Origin: Rotaria socialis
Taxonomy: Eukaryota > Rotifera > Eurotatoria > Philodinida > Philodinidae
Assembly: GCA_905331475.1 (NCBI GenBank)
Contig: CAJNYU010000755.1
Coordinates: 1 to 64,000, forward strand
Direction: 5' to 3'
DNA: 64,000 bases
Shown here: positions 1 through 12,200 of the stretch, in pieces
Layout of the letters: each line of letters starts with the position of its first letter
Position numbering within the stretch: position 1 is the first letter of the stretch
Translations under genes and position numbers: made by a program
The notes under the pieces: generated by a model
Seen by the model: only the letters and a program-made list of their open reading frames with translations
Database searches by the model: none
Told to the model about the DNA's origin: nothing

Positions 1-120
1 TAGACGACTTTCATTCCGAACACCCGGTCTTTTTCATTCCGACCTTCCGGCGTTTTCATTCCGAACATCCGGAAACTGAAGTTCGGAATGGACTTCTCCG
101 ACCGATGTCCGTAAAAAAAA
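1..120. repeat. Degenerate short tandem repeat at window edge
   Basis: Three imperfect units of about 20-25 bp, each starting TTTTCATTCCGA and followed by a CCGG-containing stretch, lie at about 8-85. A reversed piece (GTTCGGAATG) follows at about 82-91. This looks like the end of a repeat-rich transposon that continues outside the window. No gene is seen from 120 to 1455; the short open frame at 1065-1259 has no recognisable feature. Confidence 0.4.
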
Positions 121-2962
121 AGAGGATGAAAAGGGACCGCCCCATCTGCAATATCGATATTTGCTGAATGACTGACCTATTTGAGCTAAAACTACCGACT
201 AATGTGTAAAATCATATGAATTGCATCTGATATTCCAATATCAATCAGATTGTTGAAATCAAAGAGTGATGTGATCCTGGGTCTCTCAGTAGCTTTGTTA
301 CAACTCATCTTATGTGAGACTCGTTCTCGTTCAGCTCTAAGTTAATTACAGACACGAGTGACTAATACACAAGGCACGAAAGTCTCCAGGACTAATACAT
401 AAAAATATAATTCTTAACGCTTCACTAGCTACAGCGCATGGTCGAAGTATGAATCAAACGTAATTTTATTGATTATTTCTTCAGCAGTCATGCTTCGTCG
501 AGTTTTCTTTTTTTCTTCTATACGAGTATTAATACCTCAAATATTGCTTCGCATTCTACCAATATCACTTTACATGGTAAGTACATCAAGGATTGTATTT
601 TTTTAAATCACCAAGAAACATAAGAAATGCATATAAAAATTGCATTGTAGTTAGTAACGAATATACTACTTTTTTTCTAGAGAGACTTGAAGCTGATACG
701 ATAAAACAAAACATGTTCTTTTCTCATGTGAGTGTGATTATTAAAATTGAGCAAGTATAAATAATTCCTTCAGATACTCGTTACTGTATTCCGTTGAATT
801 TGTTTTAAACACAAAAAGTCTGACTAATAACTGGATTTTATTTCTAATACGTAAGAAATATGTCTTTTCTCAATCTATCCAATATATGCTAATGAGCCGT
901 GATAGTTTTGTCAAAAATAATGGAGACATTCATTTTAGTACTGAGTAATTTTAACTGATCATTCAATCCGTTATTTTACTTACGCTGAGTATAGTTTGCT
1001 CATTGAAACTTTACTTTTAGCATAGTGAATCATTTTTAGCATCAGTGATTGATCGTGCCGGTTTGTGTTTGAGTCTATAACTACTCCGCAAGGAAACCCA
1101 CACAATCACAAATACTCACGCTCACATCCTTATTTTAAAATATTTAATCCGTATTTCTATTTATTTACCGCACAAACCATACTTTCACGTATAAAGCAAC
1201 ATTTTCATTTGAGTAACAACGGTAATGGCCATTTCAGAGTATCCTTCGCAAATCACTGAAAATATTCTTTATTTTATTGTGTAATTAAGCTAAGCCTGCT
1301 CAATCTGACGAACAAAAACCCTTACAACGCATTGATTTTCTACACAAAACATAAAACCTATTCCTCTGAGCCTCTTTTCTATCTACGATTTCACTACATT
1401 TAGTTCCGAAACGTCCACAATATCCAAACGCCGAAGACCGAATAACAACATCTAATACGAAGCCGTTATCGCATAATCAGCGATTCGGCACTGTGACAAT
1501 CACCAGTGCCGTTTAACCTAGTCGTTGTGACAATCACCAGTGACTTGTGAACTATGCTCTCGTTCACATCAGGTAATACAGTTCAGCGATTCACCTACAC
1601 TGCTACAACACCTTTTACTATATTCTCCAGCAGCTACCACAATCCCGAAATTTCCGAAGACAAAATCCAGAAAGAGGCTGTAATCGCACAATCAGCGATT
1701 CGGCACTGTGACAATCGCCAGTGCCGTTAAACCTAGTCGTTGTGACAATCACCAGCGACTTTCACAATCACAGAGTGCGGTGCAACCATGCGTTTCCTGT
1801 ATTCGGAACGAACTCGTTCCACGAAAAGTAATTTTGGACAAACCACAGATTGCAAGAAAATACGACAACTGGAATCTTATGTATAGAATGCTATTATTGT
1901 GCATGTCTCTCTAGGTCGTATTATTATTGATGATTTTCAGAAAGAAGATTTTAAGTTTTCAGCAGAATAATACAGTTCCATAGTTGTATGATATGCAGAT
2001 TATAGAGAAAAGTTTACTTTGCTGTGTATTTGCCATTTAGATTAGGGAGTTCCGGATCGCATTTAATCAATTGCTTAACATAATAGGAAAGAAATCTGTC
2101 CGATCGGCGAATGGAAGAAGTAACAAACAGTGATGGAGCAAAAGTCATCAAATCGGAAAATGTTCGAGATGCCTTTGAAGGCGAGTTACGGAAATCGCGA
2201 AATATATAACATTAGAAGGATCAATACTACGGTTTGTTCTTAGTTCTCCAAATGGATCATGCATACTTATACGAAGGGTTGGTTTCAGAGTTGTATGCGC
2301 AATGGAGCTGCTTATATATATTTTTAACTTGTCACTGCAACAACGTATCAAGGCTATAGATGGATTGATCGATTTGGAGTTGTGCCATAAAATCACTTCG
2401 TCATGGTTTTGGTTTCGATTGAAATATGGAAACAGAAGATTTCGGATGCCAGTAATTTATTCTTTTGGCACCGAAGTTATATGGAAAATAGCGCTTATTA
2501 TTATTTTTTATTTGTTTATTGTACTGTTCTTATTCATTTTTACGCTCGACTTGCATTTTAGCAAAACGCATTTGTGTTTTGTTGTGTCAGAATTTTTACC
2601 GAGTGGCCGTGTGAAACGTGAATGTGATTTTTTACTTGCTTGTTTCTCTTTCTGTGTTAGTATGCATGCATATGAATAGTGTGATATTTGATGAGCGCTT
2701 TTGTGTGTTCAAGGTTCAACAGAGGGTATGGGTGTGGGGGTGCTAGGACAATTCATCACAGGACGATTCGTCGCAATGATGTAATCTAATAAAAATGTGT
2801 AAGTATTTTTTCATTTATCAAGGAAATCATAAAATTAGGTATCGAAAATAGAATTTAATGACTATGATAAACATTTGAAACACTTCGAAATAACTTGATT
2901 TTAATTTTTGATCACAGGATATCCCGGTATCACCCTCAAGAAAGCCACTCTAACTCTCACAC

Positions 2963-3752
2963 CATAGGCGGCGGAACGATTTCAATCTAGGGTAGGCTCA
3001 ATTTTCCAGCGAAATTATGTCAGGAAGATAGTGAGAAAATGACGCTCATCATATTTTTTCAATGCTAGACGTCATACGCCTTCTTGCTAGATTTTGATTC
3101 TGTATAGGTGTGATAGCTTTATAGTGCTTTATTTTTTTGAGATAAACCAAGAAATAACGAAGTATCACAGAACAACTACTTAAAAAATAAAACAAGTCTA
3201 AAACATAATAAAATCATACAGCACCAAAAAATGTTTTCTATTTTCATTCTTTGAAATAAAATCAGAACAGACGCTCTTTAAATCAAGTAAATCTAATTTA
3301 TCTTTATGAATGTGAGGAATAATAACGTGATTTAAACCTTGTTGACTCATTGTGCAGCGTAAATACGTTTGTATTCTATTAAGAACACTGAACGATCTTT
3401 CGGCAGTGGCTGTTGTTACAGGTTCTGTCAGATATAATGTTATCAATTTGCAGTATTCATAAAACATAGTTTTACCAATTTTCATTAAATTGAATTGAAT
3501 TGAATACGAGTTCGTACTGGTAGAAAAAAATATCGATTGATCATGTAATAATGCGTCATCTGTCATAACAACAAAAACTGAACTATAAGAAGATACGTTT
3601 ACATGTAATAGAGCCTACTCAAGCGTTCAATTCTTATAGTTTGAGCCTACCCAAGCCTTTGACCTGTCTTAGGTTGAGCCTACCCAAGCCGACCCACTTT
3701 TATTCTAGGGTAGGCTTGCGCCTACCCACGCCTAATGGCTCCGCCGCCTATG
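2963..3752 (-). mobile_element. hAT-type transposon remnant, 8-bp target duplication
   Basis: The element starts CATAGGCGGCGGA and ends TCCGCCGCCTATG, a perfect 13-bp terminal inverted repeat, with further related sequence (CTAGGGTAGGCT) inside both ends. It is flanked by the same 8 bases, TCTCACAC, at 2955-2962 and 3753-3760. An 8-bp duplication is the hallmark of the hAT superfamily. The matching place in the right arm (around 15697-15720) has one related 8-mer and no insertion, so it is an empty site. At 790 bp the element is non-autonomous but keeps a piece of transposase on the minus strand. Confidence 0.9.
3198..3566 (-). pseudogene. hAT transposase C-terminal dimerisation domain fragment
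   Basis: This 122-codon open frame contains the typical end of hAT transposases: a TATAERSFSVLNRIQTYLR stretch followed by a short spacer and LNHVIIPHIH. In the family this region (Dimer_Tnp_hAT) mediates transposase multimerisation. The catalytic core and zinc finger are missing, so the fragment cannot be an active enzyme. It lies inside the 790-bp element with hAT-type ends, which explains its origin. The call rests on motif recognition. Confidence 0.8.
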
Positions 3753-4236
3753 TCTCACACCCTCACCTGTATAGATCAAAACTCTAATCTAGTCGTTTTA
3801 AACTGTTTCGAATACTTATCATAGTCGTTAAATTCTATTTGTCAAATTTTATTTTATAATTTACTTGATCAATTAAAAAATACGTAGTGATTGTTATTGG
3901 ATTATCGCATTATGACGAATCGTCCTTCAGAAAAATTATTCGCAACGAATTGCCCGCGACAAATTTTCGTGCGACGAATTGTCGAAGAATATCAGATCCT
4001 AGATCTCTTATCACTACTTGACCAGATGAAACCTAGCTCCTTCACAACTCTTTTGAAACACCATATCTTTCCGCCTAATAATCTAAAATAATGTTTATCT
4101 TATCAAGACCTGCATAGTTTAAATCTCAACGGTGGATTGTGCTCAGAATATTTACATCAAATTTGTAGGCTTTCATATGTGTGGAACGTAAAGGGAAACA
4201 GTATCACTGATGTTATATAACAGAACGATGAAAAAG

Positions 4237-4310
4237 TCAACTCCGTTGGGCATTAACTCACACCCTTCCGCTGTCTAAGCAGATGTCCTAACCACTTAGA
4301 CTATAAGAGC
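4237..4310 (-). pseudogene. tRNA-derived relic
   Basis: Read on the minus strand, this 74-nt segment has a good A box (TAGTCTAAGTGGTTAGGA), a D-arm and a paired anticodon stem (TCTGC/GCGGA) around a 7-nt loop whose middle triplet is AGA. The T stem (GTGAG/CCAAC) has mismatches and the acceptor stem hardly pairs. It is therefore a decayed tRNA or the head of a tRNA-derived SINE, not a working tRNA gene. It sits just past the inner edge of the left inverted-repeat arm. Confidence 0.45.
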
Positions 4311-4344
4311 ATCTTAATGTTCGTTTAGCGTTAGTATATTATAT

Positions 4345-4528
4345 GCTCTGTAAAAAAAAAGGTGTCGTACTGAACCTTTTCTCGGTACCATTTTGAGAAT
4401 CCTTTTAAAGTTCTAGCCAAAAAGGCTTGAACTTAAAATGGTACCCAAATCTAGAACCGTAAAAGGTTCTAGACCCTCTCTTGGACCATAAATGGTTCAG
4501 TACGACACCTTTTTGTTTTTAGAGAGTG
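4345..4528. mobile_element. Small MITE with A-rich inverted ends
   Basis: The left end reads CTCTGTAAAAAAAAAGG and continues GTGTCGTACTGAACC; the right end is the reverse complement of this with a few changes (GGTTCAGTACGACACC, then T-rich, then AGAGAGTG). The interior has smaller inverted GGTTCTAGA/TCTAGAACC words. About 184 bp, non-coding. Its ends resemble those of the elements at 18128-20095 and 54066-54524. Confidence 0.6.
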
Positions 4529-7187
4529 ACTAAGGCTATCAAAATTGAGTTCAACTTACTTGTAAAAACGAATGTTGTTTTTACCACGACAAGAAATTTA
4601 AAGAGACTCTATCGAATACATATATGGAAAAACAAATTTCAATTGAAGATCGCTGGATATGTATATGTTTGAAGGCACAAGAAACAATTTATGGATGCAC
4701 AGCCGAGGACACTTCTGAACGATAGTTTTGGTGTTAACGGGTGGATCACAAGAAGTGTTTACCACAAATAATATTCAAATGGTATTGTCAATCGAAATTA
4801 TTAACAGAAAAATGGCGATTCAAAAAATAACAGAGGGCCTGCCAGCAAAACCAATATTTACGTCCAAACGCTACCGCGGAAACCGTGTTTTATACAGGTT
4901 TTCTTTCCGAAACCTTTCATTGGATCAAAATAAGTAATAGTACACGAAGTAGAAAACTTCAAGGAGTCGCATTATCACAACACTTCTCATGACTCAATGA
5001 GATATCAGTATTATCTGAATGTTGCCGCTGTTGGTATTATAGTTGAGTTAATCATCATCCGTGTCCACTTCTTTAGAACCAATTGAAGAAATCTTGATTT
5101 CGTGCTGTGCAGTTGATTATTGGTTTAAGTAGAAGCGTGTAGAATCTACTCACAATGAACATCTCACAATATTTTTATTGAAATCCTACAACGTTTCGGC
5201 ATAATCTAGTTGTAACAGGCTCAACGCTTAAAATATTGGAAGGTCAAAAGACAAGAGTTCGAATATTGAGATGCTAAATACTGGTATTTCAATCGTTCGA
5301 TTCAAAAATTAGAGACTCGAATGTCTTGATCTTCTTGTAAAGAATTATGTGAAATTTAGAGAAAAAGCATTGATTTTGACTCGTCAAATTATTCATTGAT
5401 CGTGCTCACTGGACAATCATATTGAAGAGAAAATGCAAAAAAAAGTAGTACTATCCAAATTGAATCCATTTTTATACTCAAGATATACTTAATAATCACA
5501 AAGTAGAAAATCATATGAGGTGGATAAATCGCAAGGCAATAATCAAAAGCTTTCGACACGTTACTGAGCCTGAACTTGATGTCAAAGAACGTGGCAATCG
5601 TATTGGATGATGTGTTCTTATATATACTTGTTTAAGAAAATATTTGCACCAAAGATTGTTCATATATAATTTCTCATGTATTCTAGCAAAGTATATTTTT
5701 TGCCTCGTATTTTCTTTCTTTGCGATAAGGTAAAGATATTTGACTGAAAGTTAAATCATGATTTGTATATGTCAAAATGAGTAGAGCCATTTAGAGCCAG
5801 CAAATTTTATAAAGCTATCTTTAAATTGTTAAAATAAGTATAAAATTCCGATCTCGCTGTATAAAAATGTATCAAAAATGAATTTGTTTTCAATATTTAT
5901 ACTAGTTACATAGACAGAATTGTTTACCGATTTGATAAAGTAGGAAACATAAGTGTGTAATAGGCACAAGAATTTATAGAAACTCGCTAAGTCATACATC
6001 TAAATGTGTTTTCCTTTGAACTACTTGTAAATCCCGGCAAATATCACTAAGACAAAGTAATTAGTATGAAAGAGTATACATTGAAACATAATTTACCTGT
6101 ATAGACATGTCTTCTCCAGAAATATGTGAACGCAATTCTGCTACAAATCATATCGAGTCACGATTTATTAAACAACTGCCTTTAAACAAACCAATTAGAT
6201 GTTTCTTGTTAACACTGGTAGAACTATACTCTGCATTGAGGTAAAAAGATAGTTTTATTCTGTTTATCGATATTCTATGAGCTTCTGGTTAGTAAAAGAA
6301 AGCAGCAATTCAAATTTTTATTGAATCCACAAAACTGAATAATACAAAGAAAATTTGCTTTTCTACTTTTTATGACCCACTTGAAGAGATTACTAGGAAA
6401 ACAGTAACTCTCGAAGTATCATTACCATCGGAACCTTTCTCTTGAGAACTCAGATAATTTTCATCTAATAAGTCACACAAGAAAACATCGTCGTCAAAAG
6501 ATGATTTTTACGCGTCTTGCTAGTAATCAGTATGTAGATATATTGAATCAATAAAGTCTTCCTCAGTGTATGTAGATAATTATATGGTACGTATAGTATT
6601 ATTCAAAACATGGTGTTACACACTGTAATCCTTAAATAACATGCTTCATGAATATTTGGTCGTCTCCAACAAGAAATGAGCAATTCTAAATCTAAAGATT
6701 CATTTCATTAATTTCGTTTTGAAAAGAAGTGAGGATCGACATCTTTCATTATAAATTATTCAAATAACAAGTGGAGTATGAACTTAGACAAATCGGTATA
6801 GAATCTGTTTGATCGTAATCAAATCACGGAATAACACTGATGATATGAATATTATGCTTTGTTACTAATTAAGAATAAAATCAGACCTGTTATAAAAATA
6901 ATAAAATTGTATTACTGGCATGATCAATGAGTGTTATTCATATTTTATTACTATACAATATTTATAATGAATGATATATTCTGGACGCTTAATCATAACG
7001 AACCACCACGTACTGAGACTTTTACCACGAGTCTTTTTTATTAGAAGACATATTTTCAAGGACATTATAGACTTTTCAGAAATTTTCAAAACTGATGCTA
7101 GAGGAGAAAGAGAATATTTGAGTCAACTCTGTTTCTCTTTTAGTTAAGAGTAGAGCTGTATCGACAAGTTTGCTTTTGATATTATTT
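4529..7187. other. Gene-free AT-rich DNA
   Basis: No open frame with a recognisable domain, no RNA gene and no clear repeat was seen here. The 69-codon frame at 4728-4937 has no family resemblance. Confidence 0.5.
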
Positions 7188-7197
7188 TCAGACTTTT

Positions 7198-8272
7198 GAG
7201 CAGTCATCCTATTCCGTAATGTTGAACATTCCGGAACCAGTTCCGCCCCCGCAATCAGTTCCGTCAATTCCGGTACTAGGTCAAACATGAACATTGTCCG
7301 ATTCCCGGAATTCCATGGAATTCAGTCAAATTCCGATATTAGGTGAAACCGGAATCACTCGGAATTTCTAGGAATTACACGGAACTCCGTCCAATTCCGG
7401 AATTACAACTTCTATAACTATTCCATCTTCGCTTATCAATGTAGTCATGATCCGATTCCGGTAAGGAATTCCGGGAATTAGGTCTGCACGGAATCGCTGG
7501 GAATTAGACGGAATTCCTAGGAATTCCATGTAATTCCGTTCAATTCCGCTCGATTCCGGTTCGACCTAATTCCCGGAATTCCGTACCGGAATTGCAGTGT
7601 GTGGGTGTCAGTGCGGGTGTGGATGTCAGTGTGGGTGCACTGAATTCCGGAATCGCTGGGAATTAGACGGAATTCCTTGGAATTCCGTGTAATTCCTTGG
7701 AATTCCGTGTAATTCCGTACAATTCCGCTCAATTCCGTACAATTCCGCTCAATTCCGGTCCGACCGAATTCCCGGAATTCCGTACCGGAATTGTATTCAT
7801 CACCAAGCTGTGAGACGTATCGATTATCCACTGATCACTCAATTCCGGTCCGACCGAATTCCCGGAATTCCGTACCGGAATTGTATTCATCACCAAGCTG
7901 TGAGACGTATCGATTATCCACTGATCACTCAATTCCGGAATCGCAAGTAATTCCGGGAATTAGATGGAATTGGTATGCAGCGATCCCCGGAATTCCGGAA
8001 TTCAGTCGGAAAGGATAAACGGAATTCCGGGAATTGGATGGAATTGGTAGCCAGCGATTCCCGGAATTCCGGAATTGTGTGAAAAGTGATTGCGGGAATT
8101 CCGGAATTGTGTGAAAAGTGATTGCGGGAATTCCGGAATTGTGTGAAAAGTGATTCTGGGAATTCCGGAATTGTGTTGTGAGTGGTAAACGGAATCGCCG
8201 GAATTAGATGGAATTGGTTCCGTGAGCGGAACTGGTTCCGGAATGTTCAACATTGCGGAATAGGATGTATTC
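7198..8272. mobile_element. GGAATTCC-rich DNA transposon-like element
   Basis: Long terminal inverted repeats bound the element. After short imperfect tips, CATCCTATTCCG continues as AATGTTGAACATTCCGG and AACCAGTTCCGC at the left; the reverse complement occurs at 8226-8267. The flanks are a direct 10-bp duplication, TCAGACTTTT (7188-7197 and 8273-8282); 9-10 bp would suit a Mutator-like element better than hAT. The interior is almost entirely made of short palindromic words built from GGAATTCCGG, so open frames here are repeat artefacts. No transposase is encoded. Confidence 0.75.
7748..7929 (+). repeat. 91-bp tandem duplication inside the GGAATTCC element
   Basis: The block starting ATTCCGGTCCGACCGAATTC and ending TCGATTATCCACTGATCACT occurs twice head to tail with no visible change. 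A related 31-bp unit containing GTGTGAAAAGTGATT is repeated about four times at 8070-8180. The perfect match suggests very recent duplication. Confidence 0.85.
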
Positions 8273-9217
8273 TCAGACTTTTTAAAAGTTTGAAATTATT
8301 TGCCTCTCTACATTTATCTTCTAACTGTATAAAACTTCGTTCTTTTTCTCGTTTGTTTTTCGCTTTCATTTTCTGTCTTGTGTAAAGTAATCTTGTCGAG
8401 ATGTTAAGCATGTATGAATTAGATACTAATAATCGTATCATGAGTAATCTCTGTCTCTTTTTATGGTTGAATGCAACGAGAATGAGACATACAGCAGTAG
8501 AGAATGTATTGTTTTTATTAATCATTCGAGAAAATAAGAGATGAAACTATGCATATTAACGTAAATTTTCATGCATCACTTACCTGAGTTACACTTCGCA
8601 TGTTATCGTGTGTGTGGTTTGATCGAATGGTAAAAATCAAGCTTTACATGCCAACATTTTAGTCCCGAATAGAAAAAATAAACAAGGTCTCATTGATGCT
8701 TTTTACTAATCAAACACTGTTAAATACAATAATTACACTAATGCAGAAAATTTTAAATTGCTAGTATCTAAATGCGTTGCTTAACACTTAGACGTAGTTT
8801 CAGTCCACAATGGATACTTCTGAAAATTTTAAATAGTCTTTTTTCTGTTGTCTCTCAGCGTTGAAAATATTTACATACATACTAGATCAATAAATTGCAA
8901 TAAAAGCCTTTGTCAAGTAGTGCAAGAAGCTATCATTTCTGATTGTTTAATTTGACTCTTGTTATTGATTGTCGAGTCGTTTACTCAATGTCTATTGTGA
9001 CACTGCAAAATTTCTCCGTTAAAAGACGGAATTTCAACTTCAGTTTTCTAAGGAATGTGAAATTTTTATTTTTAGATATTCAGAAAATCAAATATACATT
9101 TATTCTTCGATTCAAACTAACCATACAAAGTAATATTGACTCGCGGTATTCCAGATTATTATAATTGAGTTTACCACATTAGTGTTCTATAAAAATTCAG
9201 TGTTACGATCCTGATCC

Positions 9218-12200
9218 ATGGTTTGTAGAATGATACAAATACTGAGTCTTATCACTATTTTCTTCGTTGCATTGTTCTTTTACATAAGAAAACAACGTGA
9301 TTCTAAATTTCGAAGTGATGTACCTGGATTAAAACCACAACTCCTAATCGGTAATCTATGGCAATTGGGTATTTTGAAAGGTGAATCGTTGACGAATGTA
9401 TGTATTAAGCTACGTGAAAAATACGGTGATATTTTTCAATACTGGAATGGTCCGAACTGCTTCTTTGTATTTAACAAATTAGAGCACGCTATGCATGTAT
9501 TGCGTAGCAAAAATATGACAAAATATGAACGAACGGAAGGCGAAATGAGCGCATTCCGACCATTTCAACCACATGGATTGGAAGCACTGAGAGGTATGTT
9601 GCAAAAATATTAACACGCAAATGTGTTTCAGTAAATTCGTTTGTTGTTTTTATAGATGACTGAATTTTTTTAGAAAAGTTTGCATTGACTAAATTGCTCA
9701 ATTCATGAGATAACAAAATTCTTAAAATGAGCGTAGTTGGTCTCTCAGAATGCGTCACTTTGTTTCTATAGATACATATCGATAGATAACTTGAAATGTT
9801 TTCTCCTCTTGTTTATTCATTAAAAAAAACTGATCTGCTTCTTGTAAAAAGGAGGGAACCATCCTTTTCGAAATAGCATTGGCTTGATTTCTTATCATTA
9901 TGAAAAGCAAGCGCTCGTAAATCATATCATGCTTATTTGAAATAAAAATTTGAAATATTTCTCTTGAATAGGAGCCGTAACTGACGTAAGGATCAACTTC
10001 TAGCAAGGATTGATGCACTCTAACTGTTGAGATTCAGAATAAAATTCAAGAAACTAAAGGCTTATACTGTGATTTTAGTATCATTGGAACAAAAATAAAG
10101 AAGTCGTTCAATTAGTTTGATATCAATTAAAATTTATTTGTTACATGTCTCAAAGAAAATTAGTACATTTAACGATAATTATTAAAACTTACGCGAATAG
10201 TTATAGATGAGCATGAATATTCTACATTTTTGAATGAGTACGAAGCTCTAAATTTTAGCATCACAGCTATACTAGAAAATCAAAATTTTCCAAGAAAACC
10301 TCAAACTGATTCATCAGTAAAGGAGGATGCAGTAAAAATTTGTATATGAAAAGGAAGTTAAAGCTGAAAATTAAAGATCAGTTTTTAAAAGATTTTTGAA
10401 AGACAGAATGTAATTTTGTATTTTTTGAAATGTTGACAAAGACAGTCTGTCTGTCTATATATATATCAGTACGCAATAACAATAGTAGGTTATGTAAATA
10501 AGTTGGCTTATGTTTGCTTTGCTGTGTGATAGTACTTATAAAAAGTTTAATTAAGTTAATTATAAATAGGAGTTGTGACTGTATTTCTTGTTGGATTTCA
10601 ATCAAGTAGAATGTCATTTGAAAACTAGTTAATCTTTGTTTCTCAAGAAGAGGGTCTGAAATAAAGATATTGAAATTAATATGAACATTTTCAACATTGA
10701 CTAGATACTAATTTTTATTTCGAACGTTTCAATGACTGTAGATTTTCACTGATCAGCATTTACTTATCAAACTCGATATTAAAAGAATTAGGATATTGCA
10801 TCCAAGAATGATATGTATTTTGCTAATTTTACCAAAATTTGTACGTAAAAGATATAAAATTGAATAGTTGTTCATTTCGAAATCGATTTACAGATGAGAC
10901 GAAAATAGGGGAACTGTAATTATCAATATACTGAAGGCACATATGTTGCAATTAGTGTTTCGGCTATGTCTGATTAGTTCATATTCATCATATTAAATTA
11001 AGCATTGTATTCACTATTATGATTCGATTGTCTGTTCATTAAAATATTGTTACAAACCGCTGAGTAAAGAATAAGAATAAAGAAAGATTAAAAATCTAAT
11101 TTTTATAGTAGGCATAAATGGCAGAGCTTTATTTTGTTTTGATGAGGAAAACCTTTATTGTGAGTCAAAATGTAGACAAGATAAACAGATTAAAAAATAT
11201 GTTTTGTAAATGTGCTTGTTGTTGTGATTCAACACTACAATTATGTTGCACTCTAATGATGATAGTGTCACTATTGTTTTCGTAAAAAGAGAATGAAGGC
11301 TCTAATCAAGTAATTAAATTAACCATATTAAGGTTGAAAAATTTTTCTTTGAATTCATTTTTCTAGTCCAATTAGGTTGTACTAACAACTGTTCTCTATT
11401 CTTGCATCAAAATGGACGAATTTCTCAAAAATAAATCATCTTAATCTTTCCTAAAGAACAGCAACTGAGAAATATCTTACACAGATTGAACGACATTTTT
11501 TTCATAAATACTGGACTGGAGTAAACTGTAATTTACAAAGTTTATGGAATATTTTATCATGAAATCTAGCACGGTTCTATGAAACAGAGCTTATACTAGA
11601 CCGACTATAGCTCTAAATACAAAGCAAAAAAAGAGACTTGACAAACCGTGAAGGTTACGATTAGAATTGCACACAGCTTGTCGCCCGAGCTTGTAAGAGT
11701 TTCTCCATAAGATTTGTAAGAAATTCTTACTTGAAAGCAAATTTATCTAAAACTATCAACGCATGCAGATTGATAAATCTTTCATCGAAGTTTTTATTGT
11801 GCAATAAAAGTGACAAATATTTACTCGAATTTATATTATTTCGTAGGTCATCAACATCAATGCGTCAAACGTATATTAAATCCACTTGTTCAGAAATCAA
11901 ATATGGCGCAGCATACAGATGCAATACTACAAAGAATTGACGAATGGATTTTGGTGCTCAGACAACAAGGGTTTCAGAGTACACCGAGTTTGCATACAGA
12001 TTTAGTTGATCGTGTTTCCATCTTAGCTTTCCAACTTAATTCTACACATTTTTGTGCCAACTACAACTTACAGATTATTGGAGACAATGAAGAGGATGTC
12101 CAACGGGCAAATCGTATACTTGCAGCTATGGCAGATGTTGCTGAGCATGCTGCATTAATTGTGCGGTATTCTATTCCGGATTCAATCGGTAATGTCCTGT

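Larger units (their letters stand above)
1455..4190 (+). repeat. Left arm of a long inverted repeat
   Basis: This stretch returns in reverse complement at about 14560-17165. The core 1628-2950 is nearly identical to 15715-17034: three overlapping open frames of 68, 82 and 125 codons translate to the same peptides in both arms. The outer part (1455-1627) and inner part (3753-4190) still align but with many mismatches and small gaps. The arm contains a foldback segment rich in CGAATTGTC-like words (about 2740-2950 and 3765-3970, inverted relative to each other) and a 790-bp hAT element, 2963-3752, absent from the other arm. The open frames show no known domain and overlap on opposite strands, so I do not call them genes. 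Confidence 0.85.

Noticed and set aside
1708..2679. Open frames of 68, 82 and 125 codons, repeated in both inverted-repeat arms
   Set aside because: They overlap on opposite strands, show no known domain, and are equally open in both arms only because the arm core is nearly identical DNA.
7594..7640. Interstitial telomere-like repeats (TGTGGG-type words in GTGTGGGTGTC)
   Set aside because: Only a few imperfect words inside a transposon-like element; no regular array.
7517..8253. Several open frames inside the GGAATTCC element
   Set aside because: Their peptides (SGNSG, IPGI repeats) are direct translations of the DNA repeat on both strands.
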